A stretch of 64,000 nucleotides of DNA, from NCBI GenBank assembly GCA_944322305.1, contig CALUOP010000009.1, positions 26,882 through 90,881 of the forward strand. The letters run 5' to 3'. Both the position numbers and the translations under genes were made by a program. Each line of letters opens with the position of its first letter. Position 1 is the first letter of the stretch. Positions 35,777 through 43,815 of this stretch are shown here, piece after piece. The notes under the pieces are model-generated. The model worked only from the letters and a program-made list of their open reading frames with translations, did no database searches and was not told where the DNA came from. Source of the stretch: an uncultured Coriobacteriaceae bacterium. GTDB taxonomy: Bacteria > Actinomycetota > Coriobacteriia > Coriobacteriales > Coriobacteriaceae.

Positions 35777-36799
35777 ATGGCACGCATCAACCAACCCGTC
35801 TCCCGCCGCTCCGTCCTGCTCGCCTCGGCTGCCGCCGCCGGCACCGCCGTTCTCGCCGGCTGCAGCAACGCCGAGGAAGGCACCGGCTCCGCTGCGGCCG
35901 CCAGCGACAAGACCTACAAGATCGGCGTGCTGCAGCTCACCGAGCACACCGCGCTCGACGCCGCCAACACCGGCTTCGTGGCCGCCGTCGAGGACTCCGG
36001 CATCGACTGCGACATCGAGCAGCAAAACGCCCAGAACGACCAGTCGGCCTGCCAGACCATCGCGCAGACCCTCGTGAACGACGGCTGCGACCTTATCCTG
36101 GCCATCGGCACCCCGGCCGCGCAGGCCGTTGCCGGCGCCACCTCCGACATCCCCATCGTGGGCACCGCCATCACCGACTTCGCCGCCTCCGGCCTGGTGG
36201 ACGACAACGACGCCCCCGGCGGCAACCTCACCGGCACCTCGGACATGAACCCGGTGGCCGATCAGATCGACCTGCTCCAGCAGCTGCTGCCCGACGCCAA
36301 GAACGTGGCGCTGCTCTACTGCACGGCCGAAAGCAACTCCGTGATCCAGGTGGAGATGGCCGAGGCGGAGCTCGACAAGCTCGGCATCGGCCACGAGCGC
36401 GTCACCGTCTCGAGCTCCAACGAGATCCAGCAGGTGGTCGAGAGCATGGTGGGCACCTACGACGCCGTGTACTGCCCCACCGACAACACCATCGCCGCCG
36501 GCATGACCACCGTGGCCATGGTTGCCAACGAGAACGACCTGCCCACCATCTGCGGCGAGGTCGGCATGGTCGAGAACGGCGGCCTGGCCTCGGTCTCCAT
36601 CAACTACGAGGAGCTCGGGCGCCGCGCCGGCGAGATGGCCGTGCAGATCCTGACTGAGGGCGCCGACCCGGCCGAGATGGCTATCGTGACCATGAGCGCC
36701 GACGAGTGCGACCTGGTCTACAACCAGGAGACCGCCGACATGCTCGGCATCGACGTGAGCGCCCTCGCAGCCGAAGGCGGCGAAGACGTAAGCGCCTAG
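35777..36799 (+). CDS. ABC transporter substrate-binding lipoprotein 2 (TrpX-like paralogue)
   Basis: This 340-residue paralogue of the upstream gene has its own lipobox (VLAGC) and nearly the same binding domain, including NAQNDQSACQTIAQTLVNDG and GTPAAQAVAGATSDIPIVGT. Differences cluster in loops that would line the ligand cleft (for example VGCDTMVEDGG in copy 1 against ICGEVGMVENGG here), so the two may bind different ligands. GAGGAGG precedes the ATG. One permease and one ATPase gene follow, to be shared by both receptors. Confidence 0.88.
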   Translation: MARINQPVSRRSVLLASAAAAGTAVLAGCSNAEEGTGSAAAASDKTYKIGVLQLTEHTALDAANTGFVAAVEDSGIDCDIEQQNAQNDQSACQTIAQTLVNDGCDLILAIGTPAAQAVAGATSDIPIVGTAITDFAASGLVDDNDAPGGNLTGTSDMNPVADQIDLLQQLLPDAKNVALLYCTAESNSVIQVEMAEAELDKLGIGHERVTVSSSNEIQQVVESMVGTYDAVYCPTDNTIAAGMTTVAMVANENDLPTICGEVGMVENGGLASVSINYEELGRRAGEMAVQILTEGADPAEMAIVTMSADECDLVYNQETADMLGIDVSALAAEGGEDVSA

Positions 36800-36829
36800 G
36801 CGCGGCGCGCTTCCAAACCCCGTGCGCGA

Positions 36830-36900
36830 TGAGGGCCGGGGCGGTGCGAACCTGATTTTGCCCGACACCAAGATCAGAACCGCACCGCCCCGGCCTTCTC
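36830..36900. repeat. long palindrome, family B copy 3, inside the transporter operon
   Basis: Outer arms of AGGGCCGGGGCGGTGCG and its complement enclose a core TGATTTTGCCCGACACCAAGATCA. It stands in the 289-bp gap between the second receptor gene and the permease gene. As a strong hairpin between the over-produced receptor genes and the membrane genes it could limit or protect transcripts. Confidence 0.68.
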
Positions 36901-37088
36901 GCTACCTCCAGCTCACCTGCCGGCGCTTCCGGCGCGTTTCTGGCGCATTACATGCGCGCAAGCGACGGCAACGCGGCGCACAGACGTGCTAGACTTCTCC
37001 TCACGTATGCACAACGCATAGCCACATATGTTGCAGCCTCGGCGGGTCCTTCCCTCCGGGGTTCGTTTGGTTTGAAAGGAGAGGTAGG

Positions 37089-38021
37089 ATGGCACTCGCT
37101 TTGCTCAGCGCCGTATCCCAGGGCATCCTGTGGGGCATCATGGTGCTCGGCGTGTTCATCACCTACAAGCTGCTCGACATCGCCGACCTCACGGTCGACG
37201 GCAGCTTCGCGCTCGGCGGCTGCGTCTGCGCCGTGCTCGTGGTAGGCGGCGCCGACCCCACCGTGGCGATCTTCGGCGCGCTCGTGGCCGGCTGCGTGGC
37301 CGGCGCTGTCACGGGCCTTCTGCACACCGTGTTCGAGATCCCCGCTATTCTCGCCGGCATCCTGACGCAGATCGGCCTGTGGTCGGTGAACCTGCGCATC
37401 ATGGGCAAGTCCAACACGCCCCTGCTTAAGAACGACACCATCTTCAGCGCGGTGGGCGACCTCACGGGGCTTTCCACCAACGCCGTCGCCATGATCGTGG
37501 GCGTTGCAGTGGCCGTTGTCATCATCTGCGCGTTGTACTGGTTCTTCGGCACCGAGATCGGCTCGGCGTGCCGCGCCACCGGCAGCAACGAGGCCATGGT
37601 CCGCGCGCTCGGCGTGAACACCAAGGTCACCAAGATGATCGCGCTCACGCTCTCCAACGGCCTGGTGGGCCTTTCCGGCGGCCTTATCTGCGAGAGCCAG
37701 AAGTACGCCGACATCGGCATGGGCACCGGCGCCATCGTGATCGGCCTAGCTGCCATCGTGATCGGCGAGGTCCTGTGGCGCCTGCTGCCGTTTGCCAAGG
37801 CGCACGCCTTCGGCGGCGTGCTTACCAGCGCCGTGGTGGGCTCGGTGGTGTACTTCCTCATCCGCGCCGTGGTGCTGCAGATGGGCATGGACGCCAACGA
37901 CATGAAGCTGCTCTCCGCCATCATCGTGGCGCTGGCGCTGTGCATCCCCGTGGTGTGGGAGAAGTACCAGCTGCGGCGCGCGTACGCGCGCGCATCGCGC
38001 CTGGAAGGGGGTGCCGAGTAA
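37089..38021 (+). CDS. ABC transporter permease (TrpY-like)
   Basis: The 310-residue membrane protein has 8 or so hydrophobic segments and the family sequences ITYKLLDIADLTVDGSFALG, YWFFGTEIGSACRATGSNEA and LSNGLVGLSGGLICESQKYA. It forms the channel for substrate delivered by the two lipoproteins. GAAAGGAGAGG lies before the ATG. The stop overlaps the ATPase start by one base (TAATG). Confidence 0.92.
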   Translation: MALALLSAVSQGILWGIMVLGVFITYKLLDIADLTVDGSFALGGCVCAVLVVGGADPTVAIFGALVAGCVAGAVTGLLHTVFEIPAILAGILTQIGLWSVNLRIMGKSNTPLLKNDTIFSAVGDLTGLSTNAVAMIVGVAVAVVIICALYWFFGTEIGSACRATGSNEAMVRALGVNTKVTKMIALTLSNGLVGLSGGLICESQKYADIGMGTGAIVIGLAAIVIGEVLWRLLPFAKAHAFGGVLTSAVVGSVVYFLIRAVVLQMGMDANDMKLLSAIIVALALCIPVVWEKYQLRRAYARASRLEGGAE

Positions 38022-38815
38022 TGCTGACCCTCAAAAACGTCCGCAAGACCTTCAACGCCGGCACCATCAACGAGAAGCGCGCCCTGACCGGCGTGAACCT
38101 GCACCTTGACCGCGGCGACTTCGTCACCATCATCGGCGGCAACGGCGCCGGCAAGTCCACCCTCATGAACATGGTGGCCGGCGTCTACCCCATCGACGCG
38201 GGCACCATCGAGCTCGACGGCGAGAACATCTCGCGCCTCTCGGAGTCGCGCCGCGCCCGCTACCTGGGCCGCGTGTTCCAGGACCCCATGATGGGCACTG
38301 CCGCCAACATGCAGATCGCCGAAAACCTCGCCATGGCCAAGCGCCGCGGCAAGCCGCGCACGCTCGCCTGGGGCGTCACCAAGGCCGAGAAGGCCGAGTA
38401 CGCCGAGAAGCTCAAAGAGCTGGGCCTGGGTCTCGAGACGCGCCTCACCGCCAAGGTGGGCCTGCTCTCCGGCGGCCAGCGCCAGGCGCTCACCCTGCTC
38501 ATGGCTACCCTCACCGAGCCCAAGCTGCTGCTCTTGGACGAGCACACCGCCGCGCTCGACCCCAAGACGGCCGCCAAGGTGCTCGAGCTCACCGAGCAGA
38601 TCGTGGGCGAGCACAACCTCACCACGATGATGGTGACCCACAACATGAACGACGCCATCCGCATGGGCAACCGCCTGATCATGATGCACGAGGGCAACAT
38701 CATCTACGACGTGTCCGGCGAGGAGAAGCGCCACCTCACCGTGAAGGACCTGCTCCAGAAGTTCGAGGAGGTCTCCGGCGGCGAGCTCGCCAACGACCGC
38801 ATGCTGCTGAGCTAG
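38021..38815 (+). CDS. ABC transporter ATP-binding protein (TrpZ-like)
   Basis: The 264-residue ATPase has Walker A GGNGAGKST, signature LSGGQRQALTLLMA and Walker B LLLLDEHTAALDPKT, followed by the H-loop THNMNDAIRMGN. The DEHTAALDP form is typical of this transporter family. It is translationally coupled to the permease and ends the operon, which closes with a strong terminator. Confidence 0.93.
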   Translation: MLTLKNVRKTFNAGTINEKRALTGVNLHLDRGDFVTIIGGNGAGKSTLMNMVAGVYPIDAGTIELDGENISRLSESRRARYLGRVFQDPMMGTAANMQIAENLAMAKRRGKPRTLAWGVTKAEKAEYAEKLKELGLGLETRLTAKVGLLSGGQRQALTLLMATLTEPKLLLLDEHTAALDPKTAAKVLELTEQIVGEHNLTTMMVTHNMNDAIRMGNRLIMMHEGNIIYDVSGEEKRHLTVKDLLQKFEEVSGGELANDRMLLS

Positions 38816-38898
38816 GCGCGCCCGGCGGCAGGTTCCAACGCCGCACCGGCAGCGCTGGCGCGCAACACACTGCAACGCAGCAACACGCCGCAACGCAC

Positions 38899-38928
38899 AG
38901 AGGGCCCGGTGACCGGGCCCTCTTTTTT
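38899..38928 (+). terminator. rho-independent terminator of the ABC transporter operon
   Basis: AGAGGGCCCGG (38899-38909) and CCGGGCCCTCT (38913-38923) form an 11-bp stem with a 3-nt loop, followed by six T. Confidence 0.93.
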
Positions 38929-39123
38929 GCGCTTCTCGCCCTGCGACGCCTGCGCTCGCTCCTCACGCGCAGAGACCGGAGCCGACCCTTCCCGGCACCT
39001 GGCAAGTCGCGACGCGAATCTCAGGCTTCGCTGTCTCCGATTTTGAAAACGCACTCGTTCGGTACCCGATCCTGGCATAAACGGCTCGTCAGGGGAAAGG
39101 GACCCCTGGCAGGCAGCTCACGC

Positions 39124-39634
39124 GCGCTCTTGACGAGAAGAACGCGCAGCCGGCCCTCATTTGCGCATGTTACCTGTCTTGCACAAGATGGCCGCAGCGT
39201 TTGCCCGGGAAGGCGTTGGACCGCTGCGCACGTTACTCGTCTTGCGCAACGCAACCGAGGCGTTTGCCCAGGAAAGCAACAGGTTACTGCAAGAGTTACT
39301 CGCCTTGCGCGCAGCAGCTGACGTCCGCTGGGCATCTGGTGCAGGTTCTTCTCGCCTTGCACATCGAAGCAACGGGCCCGGCGGCCCATCCCCTTGCGCT
39401 TGTCGAGTAAAACGCGCAGCCACCCTCCCGCCCCGCCTTCCCCTTATGCGCATGATGGGTAAAACAAGCAGCATATGCCGCCGAACCTGCGGAAATGTCG
39501 GAGCATCGCCGCGCAAGGCGAGAAGAACGCGCACGCCCTGCCCCACCTGCGTATGTTACTCGTCTTGCGCAAAGCGGCAGTGGCGTTTGCCCGGGAAAGC
39601 GGCCAGCCGCTGCAAAAGCTTCTCGCCTTGCGCG
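39124..39634. repeat. intergenic repeat array 2: GTTACTCGTCTTGCGCAA units with 50-52 and 63-bp steps
   Basis: At least ten units share the consensus GTTACTCGTCTTGCGCAA or its complement. In + strand order: one forward (about 39128), four reverse starting at 39169, 39232, 39295 and 39345, three forward at 39396, 39448 and 39511, and two reverse at 39555 and 39618. Steps inside blocks are 63, 63, 50; 52, 63; and 63. A second conserved word, GCGTTTGCCCGGGAAAGC, lies between neighbouring reverse units, so part of the array is a true 63-bp tandem repeat. Variants ending GGCGAGAAGAAC link it to array 1. Confidence 0.82.
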
Positions 39635-39679
39635 CCGTCCGCATGCCCGCTGGACGGGGCTTCAGGAGCTCGCATGCAA

Positions 39680-39800
39680 ATTGTGAGACGTTTTGCGGGG
39701 ATACCCAAAGCAGACAACGTTATCTCATCCGAGAAACCGCAGGTAGACGGCTTGATATTCCGCTGTCTACTCTGCCCTACCCGCCAAAACGTCTCACAAT
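39680..39800. repeat. 121-bp element with 16-bp perfect inverted ends
   Basis: ATTGTGAGACGTTTTG (39680-39695) and its exact complement (39785-39800) enclose an AT-richer interior with a second nested pair, GTAGAC...GTCTAC (39743-39770). It ends 25 bp from the yitT stop codon. Confidence 0.65.
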
Positions 39801-39825
39801 CTGCTCGAGCCCCCGCCACGGCCCG

Positions 39826-40659
39826 CTACGCGCGCCGCGTCAGGCGCTCGCGAACCTCGCTCACCTCGGAGATCACCCAGAACGCCTGCGGGTCCACCGC
39901 GCTGATCATCTCGCGCATGGCCCAGAGCTTGCGGCGCGGGATCACGCAGAGCACCGCCTTGCTCTCGGCATGGGTATAGCCCTTCTCGATCGGCACCATG
40001 GAGGCGCCGGCGTCCTTTGCCAAGATGCCTGTGCGGATCTCCTCGTACTTATCGGAGAAGATGAGCAGCTGCACCGTGGAGCGGCCCATCACCATGACCT
40101 TGTTCATCACGATCGTGAGCAGGGAGAGCGTGAGGATGCCCAGCAGCACCTGCTCGGAGTTGGAGAATGGCACCTGGCAGGCAATGACGCACCCGTCGAT
40201 GGCCCAGAGCAGTGCCGACACGTTGGCGTGCAGCTTCTTGTGCGCCACGAGCGCGATCACGTCCGTGCCGCCCGATGACCCGCCCGCACGCAGGATAAGG
40301 CCCGATCCCGCGCCCATGAGCGCGCCCGCGCACACCGCGGCCAGCATGTGGTCCTGGGCGAGCTCTCCCAAGGGAAGCGCCTCAAGCACCGACATGACCA
40401 GCGGGTAGGCGATGGTGCTCACAATGGTGGAAGCCGCAAAGGCACGCCCCAGAAGCGCCGCCCCCAGCAGGAAAAGGGCCCCGTTCACCGCAAGCACCAC
40501 CAACGACAGCGGCAGCGGCGCCACGTGCGTGATGATAAGCGCGATACCGGTGGAGCCGCCCATCACCAGGCCGTGCGGCACGATAAACGCCGTCACGGCA
40601 AACGCCACCAGAAGGTTCCCCGCTACGATGGCGACAAGATTCTTAGCGCGATCCCTCAT
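39826..40659 (-). CDS. YitT family membrane protein
   Basis: The 277-residue protein has five or six N-terminal membrane segments (AGNLLVAFAVTAFIVPHGLV, GGSTGIALI) with the family motif RAGGSSGGTDVIALVAHKK. A soluble C-terminal DUF2179 domain (MVPIEKGYTHAESKAVLCVI) follows. YitT proteins are inner-membrane proteins of unknown transport role. GGGAGAGG precedes the ATG. Confidence 0.88.
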   Translation of the reverse strand: MRDRAKNLVAIVAGNLLVAFAVTAFIVPHGLVMGGSTGIALIITHVAPLPLSLVVLAVNGALFLLGAALLGRAFAASTIVSTIAYPLVMSVLEALPLGELAQDHMLAAVCAGALMGAGSGLILRAGGSSGGTDVIALVAHKKLHANVSALLWAIDGCVIACQVPFSNSEQVLLGILTLSLLTIVMNKVMVMGRSTVQLLIFSDKYEEIRTGILAKDAGASMVPIEKGYTHAESKAVLCVIPRRKLWAMREMISAVDPQAFWVISEVSEVRERLTRRA

Positions 40660-40710
40660 GACCTCTCCCCTTCTCCCGAGCTCCCTTGCGCGAAGACAAC
40701 GTTGCAGCAG

Positions 40711-40821
40711 GCTCACCGGGCATCTCGGTGATCGCGAGTTCCGCATGAGCAGGACATGCCGTTTCCGGCATGTCCGTCGCGAAGAGGACTGTCTGAGCAG
40801 GCACCGAGATGCCCGGTGAGC
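40711..40821. repeat. 111-bp element with 20-bp perfect inverted ends and a nested hairpin
   Basis: GCTCACCGGGCATCTCGGTG (40711-40730) is exactly complementary to 40802-40821. In the centre, GGACATGCCG and CGGCATGTCC (40752-40775) form a second 10-bp hairpin with a 4-nt loop. It lies between the purF-like stop and the yitT start on the same strand. No T-run follows, so it is not a typical terminator. Confidence 0.7.
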
Positions 40822-40835
40822 CCTGGCTGGAACGC

Positions 40836-42266
40836 CTATTCGCGGCCGTCCCAGCAGTACGTGCATACCTTCGCAGGATCGATGCCTATGGCCTCGAGCA
40901 TGCCCGAAAGGCTCTGGTACCCCAGGGAGTCAAAGCCAAGCTCCTCGCAGATGCTCTTGAGCAGGCACTTGCCGCGCTCGGTTGAGCTGTCGGCGTACTC
41001 GCCCAGGTGCTTCTGGCCCTCGTCGCCCTCAAGCTCCTGCACCGTGCGGCGGGCGATAAGGTCCATGTCGGACTTGCCGCGCGAGAAGCTCAGGTACTTG
41101 CAGCTGAACATGATGGGCGGGCACGCGGAGCGCATGTGGACCTCGGCCGCGCCGGCCTCGTAGAGGAAGTTCACCGTCTTGCCCAGCTGCGTGCCGCGCA
41201 CGATGGAGTCGTCCACAAAGAGCAGGCGCTTGTCGCGGATGAGCTCCGGCACGGGGATCTGCTTCATCTCGGCGATGCGGTTGCGCACCTCCTGGCTCGT
41301 GGGCATGAACGAGCGCGACCACGTGGGCGTGTACTTGATGAACGGCCGCGCAAAGGTCGCGCCGCACTCGTTTGCGTAACCGATGGCGTGCGGCAGGCCG
41401 GAGTCGGGCACGCCGGCAACGTAGTCGACCTCGGGCAGGGTGCCCGCCAGCGCCTCGTCGCGCGCCATGATGTGCCCGTTGCGGTAGCGCATGACCTCCA
41501 CGTTCACGCCCTCGTAGTTGGAGTTGGGGTAGCCGTAGTACACCCACAGAAACGCGCAGATCTTCATCTGGTCCCCCGCCGGGGAAACCGTCCGGTACCC
41601 GTCGGCGTCCATCCGCACGATCTCGCCGCTCCCCAGCTCGTAGGCGTCCTCGTAGCCCAGCTTGTGGTACACGAAGCTCTCAAAGGACACGCAGTAGCCC
41701 TGCCCCTCGGCGTCGCGCCCGATGATGACCGGCAGGCGCCCCATGCGGTCGCGCGCCGCAAAGACCACGCCGTCCTCGGTCATGACGAGCAGCGTGAGCG
41801 ACCCCTCGACCTGCTCCTGCGCAAAGCGGATGCCCTCAACCAGGTCGTCCTTCTGGTTGATGAGCGCCGCCACCAACTCGGTGCCGTTGACCTTCCCCGA
41901 GCTCATGGCCATGAACTGCGCCCCGCCCTCGGCAAAGTAGCGGTCTATGAGCTCGTCGGCGTTGTTGATGATGCCCACCGTGGTGACGGCGAAGGTCCCG
42001 TGGCGCCCGCGCACCAACAGCGGCTGCGGGTCGGTATCGCTGATGCAGCCGATGCCGCTCGTGCCGTGGAACCGCTCGAGATCCTTGTCGAACCGGGAGC
42101 GGAACGGCGTGTTCTCGATGGAGTGGATCTCCTTCTGGAAGCCGCCCGTACCCTCGCAGAACACCATGCCGGCACGGCGCGTCCCCAAATGCGAGTGGTA
42201 GTCCACCCCGAAGAACACGTCCAGCACCACATCGCGCTTAGAAACCGCTCCGAAGAATCCGCCCAT
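40836..42266 (-). CDS. amidophosphoribosyltransferase-like protein without the nucleophilic cysteine
   Basis: The 476-residue protein aligns with PurF along its length. It has an Ntn/class II glutaminase-like half (DYHSHLGTRRAGMVFCE, ISDTDPQPLLVRGRHGTFAV) and a phosphoribosyltransferase half with the PRPP loop LLFVDDSIVRGTQLG. Functional PurF begins Met-Cys, with Cys as nucleophile after Met removal. Here the N-terminus is MGGFFGAVSKRD, and no Cys is available near any plausible start. It may use ammonia, act in a complex, or do something else. Such MGGFFG proteins occur in other anaerobes, so this is probably a real subfamily. A long GGGAGGGAG tract precedes the ATG. Confidence 0.8.
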   Translation of the reverse strand: MGGFFGAVSKRDVVLDVFFGVDYHSHLGTRRAGMVFCEGTGGFQKEIHSIENTPFRSRFDKDLERFHGTSGIGCISDTDPQPLLVRGRHGTFAVTTVGIINNADELIDRYFAEGGAQFMAMSSGKVNGTELVAALINQKDDLVEGIRFAQEQVEGSLTLLVMTEDGVVFAARDRMGRLPVIIGRDAEGQGYCVSFESFVYHKLGYEDAYELGSGEIVRMDADGYRTVSPAGDQMKICAFLWVYYGYPNSNYEGVNVEVMRYRNGHIMARDEALAGTLPEVDYVAGVPDSGLPHAIGYANECGATFARPFIKYTPTWSRSFMPTSQEVRNRIAEMKQIPVPELIRDKRLLFVDDSIVRGTQLGKTVNFLYEAGAAEVHMRSACPPIMFSCKYLSFSRGKSDMDLIARRTVQELEGDEGQKHLGEYADSSTERGKCLLKSICEELGFDSLGYQSLSGMLEAIGIDPAKVCTYCWDGRE

Positions 42267-42339
42267 TGCCCGCTCCCTCCCGTTTTCCAACGTTCACAGC
42301 CGTTATTATACGGGAGCAGACTCAAGACAAGGAGCCGCC

Positions 42340-43389
42340 GTGGGTAAGATGCATGCGCGTATGCCGAAGAACTTCGTGCTGGAAGAGCGCCTGGAGCGCT
42401 ACGCCCGCGCCATAGAGGCCGATCCGGCCCGTTGGCGCGGCCAGTGGGCGCAAGCCTGCTTCCCGCTCGGAGGCGATATCCGCAAAGAGGGGGCGTCGGA
42501 TACGGCGCAGGCCGACAACGCTGATTCCGCGGGCGAGAAAAACAGCATCTACGGCGCGCGCCCCGTTGCCAAACCGCATCCCGCACCCGCGCCCAGAGAC
42601 GCGCCCGCAGACCCCACCGCCGCAAGGGCCGCCACGGGCACCGGGCCCGCCGATGCGGCCCCCACCGCCACCGACCGCTTCCGCGCCGTGCGCCTGGACC
42701 TGGGCTGCGGAAAAGGGACCTTCCTCGCGGAAAGCGCGCGGCGCGAACCGGAGGCGCTCTTCATCGGCATAGACGCCGAACCCGTCTGCGTGGCCTACGC
42801 CGCCCAGCGCATCTGCGAACAGGGTCTACCCAACGCACTTGTCGTCCCCGGGCGGGCGGACAGGCTGGGGAGCTTCTTCGCGCCGGGCGAGCTCGCCTCC
42901 CTCACCCTCAACTTCCCCACCCCGCACCCCAAGGCGCACTACGCGCATGAGCGCCTCACGAGCGTCGAGCGCCTCCTGGGCTACCGCGACCTTCTCGCCC
43001 CGGGCGGCACCGTGACCTTGCGCACCGACAGCCTGCCGCTGTGGCGGTTCTCGCTCAAAACCTTCGAGCTCGCCGGCTACCGCGCGCTTTGGTCCTCCGA
43101 GGACGCGCGCGCCGACCACCCCGAGCTACCCGAAACCGAGTACGAGGCGCGCACGCGCGGCCTCGGCGCCACCGTCTACGGAATCTGCGCCACGCCGGGA
43201 CCGCTCACGGATGCGGGGGCCGCGCAGGCCCGCGCCCGGGCGCGCGAGCTTCCCCGGAGCCTCGTAGACTACCTGCCGGACGACACCCAGAACCTGGGCT
43301 ACGTTCCCCTGGGGATGGAGCGCGCCGTGGAGAACCTCCGCAACCGCCGCCTCAAAGAGCAGGCCCGCGCGCTCCCGCGGCGCCGTTAG
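42340..43389 (+). CDS. trmB: tRNA (guanine-N7-)-methyltransferase
   Basis: The 349-residue protein has the TrmB methyltransferase core from about residue 115: LDLGCGKGTFLAESARREPE, LNFPTPHPKAHYAHERLTS and GGTVTLRTDS. It methylates G46 of tRNA with SAM. It is longer than the usual 210-240 residues because an N-terminal region with an Ala/Pro-rich insert precedes the domain and a 60-residue tail follows. A GTG start is used, with AAGGAG at 6 nt. A 73-bp gap separates it from the divergent purF-like gene. Confidence 0.83.
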   Translation: MGKMHARMPKNFVLEERLERYARAIEADPARWRGQWAQACFPLGGDIRKEGASDTAQADNADSAGEKNSIYGARPVAKPHPAPAPRDAPADPTAARAATGTGPADAAPTATDRFRAVRLDLGCGKGTFLAESARREPEALFIGIDAEPVCVAYAAQRICEQGLPNALVVPGRADRLGSFFAPGELASLTLNFPTPHPKAHYAHERLTSVERLLGYRDLLAPGGTVTLRTDSLPLWRFSLKTFELAGYRALWSSEDARADHPELPETEYEARTRGLGATVYGICATPGPLTDAGAAQARARARELPRSLVDYLPDDTQNLGYVPLGMERAVENLRNRRLKEQARALPRRR

Positions 43390-43405
43390 GCACAGCCCGC
43401 CCCCC

Positions 43406-43683
43406 TTGGGTGCGGTCCGCCTCCCATCTGGTGTGGCCCGCTTTCCGTTTGGTGTGGCCCGTTTCCTGTTTGGTGTGGTCCGCCTCCTGTTTGGTGTGGC
43501 CGTTCTTCTCGCCCGCGCAGCGTATCCTGGGGAAACGTCGCGGCCAACCACACCAAACTGTTTCCACACCACACCAAACCGCTTCTGGACCACACCAGAC
43601 CGTTTTTGCACCACACCAAACGGAGACTGAGCCACACCAAACAGCAGCTGGGCCACACCCCATGGCAGGCAGGCCGCGCCAAA
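43406..43683. repeat. intergenic repeat array 3: TTTGGTGTGGCC units with exact 21-bp period
   Basis: Five forward units start at 43406, 43427, 43448, 43469 and 43490. After a 37-bp centre containing CGTTCTTCTCGCC, seven inverted units (CCACACCAAA) start at 43548, 43569, 43590, 43611, 43632, 43653 and 43674. Every step is exactly 21 bp. In each unit about 13 bp are conserved and about 8 bp vary. The two blocks are mutually complementary and could fold into one long imperfect hairpin if transcribed. Confidence 0.92.
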
Positions 43684-43768
43684 CGGCGGCTGCGTCGCAT
43701 ACGGGACTTGTGCCACATTAAGCGCAGCCCAAATGAGCGCGGCCCCCGTAGTGGCCGGCGGGCGGTCT

Positions 43769-43774
43769 TATAAT
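43769..43774 (+). promoter_or_regulatory. -10 element of fbp
   Basis: A consensus TATAAT stands about 41 nt before the fbp ATG, just downstream of repeat array 3. The -35 region is GC-rich and does not match the consensus, so an activator may be needed. Confidence 0.6.
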
Positions 43775-43815
43775 AAAGCGCATGCACACCCGCGTCGCGA
43801 CGAAGGGACACCCCT

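Larger units (their letters stand above)
38816..39825. other. 1.0-kb gene-free region between convergent genes
   Basis: After the terminator, the region holds repeat array 2 and an inverted-repeat element (both listed). The long frames across it shift between array units of opposite orientation and show no family similarity, so no protein is supported. Confidence 0.6.
43390..43815. other. intergenic region trmB-fbp
   Basis: It is made up of repeat array 3, a degenerate family C palindrome (43711-43742) and a TATAAT hexamer (43769-43774) about 41 nt before the fbp start. No clear -35 stands at 17 nt. No gene is supported. Confidence 0.6.

Noticed and set aside
39161..39979. A 272-codon Leu/Ala-rich repeat protein across array 2
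   Set aside because: The frame reads 21-residue repeats only because 63 is a multiple of three; later inverted blocks break the pattern and it runs into the yitT 3' end.
43406..43683. A repeat protein of 7-residue units (21 bp is seven codons)
   Set aside because: The unit reverses orientation at the centre, so the two halves would encode unrelated heptads; there is no ribosome binding site or conserved start.
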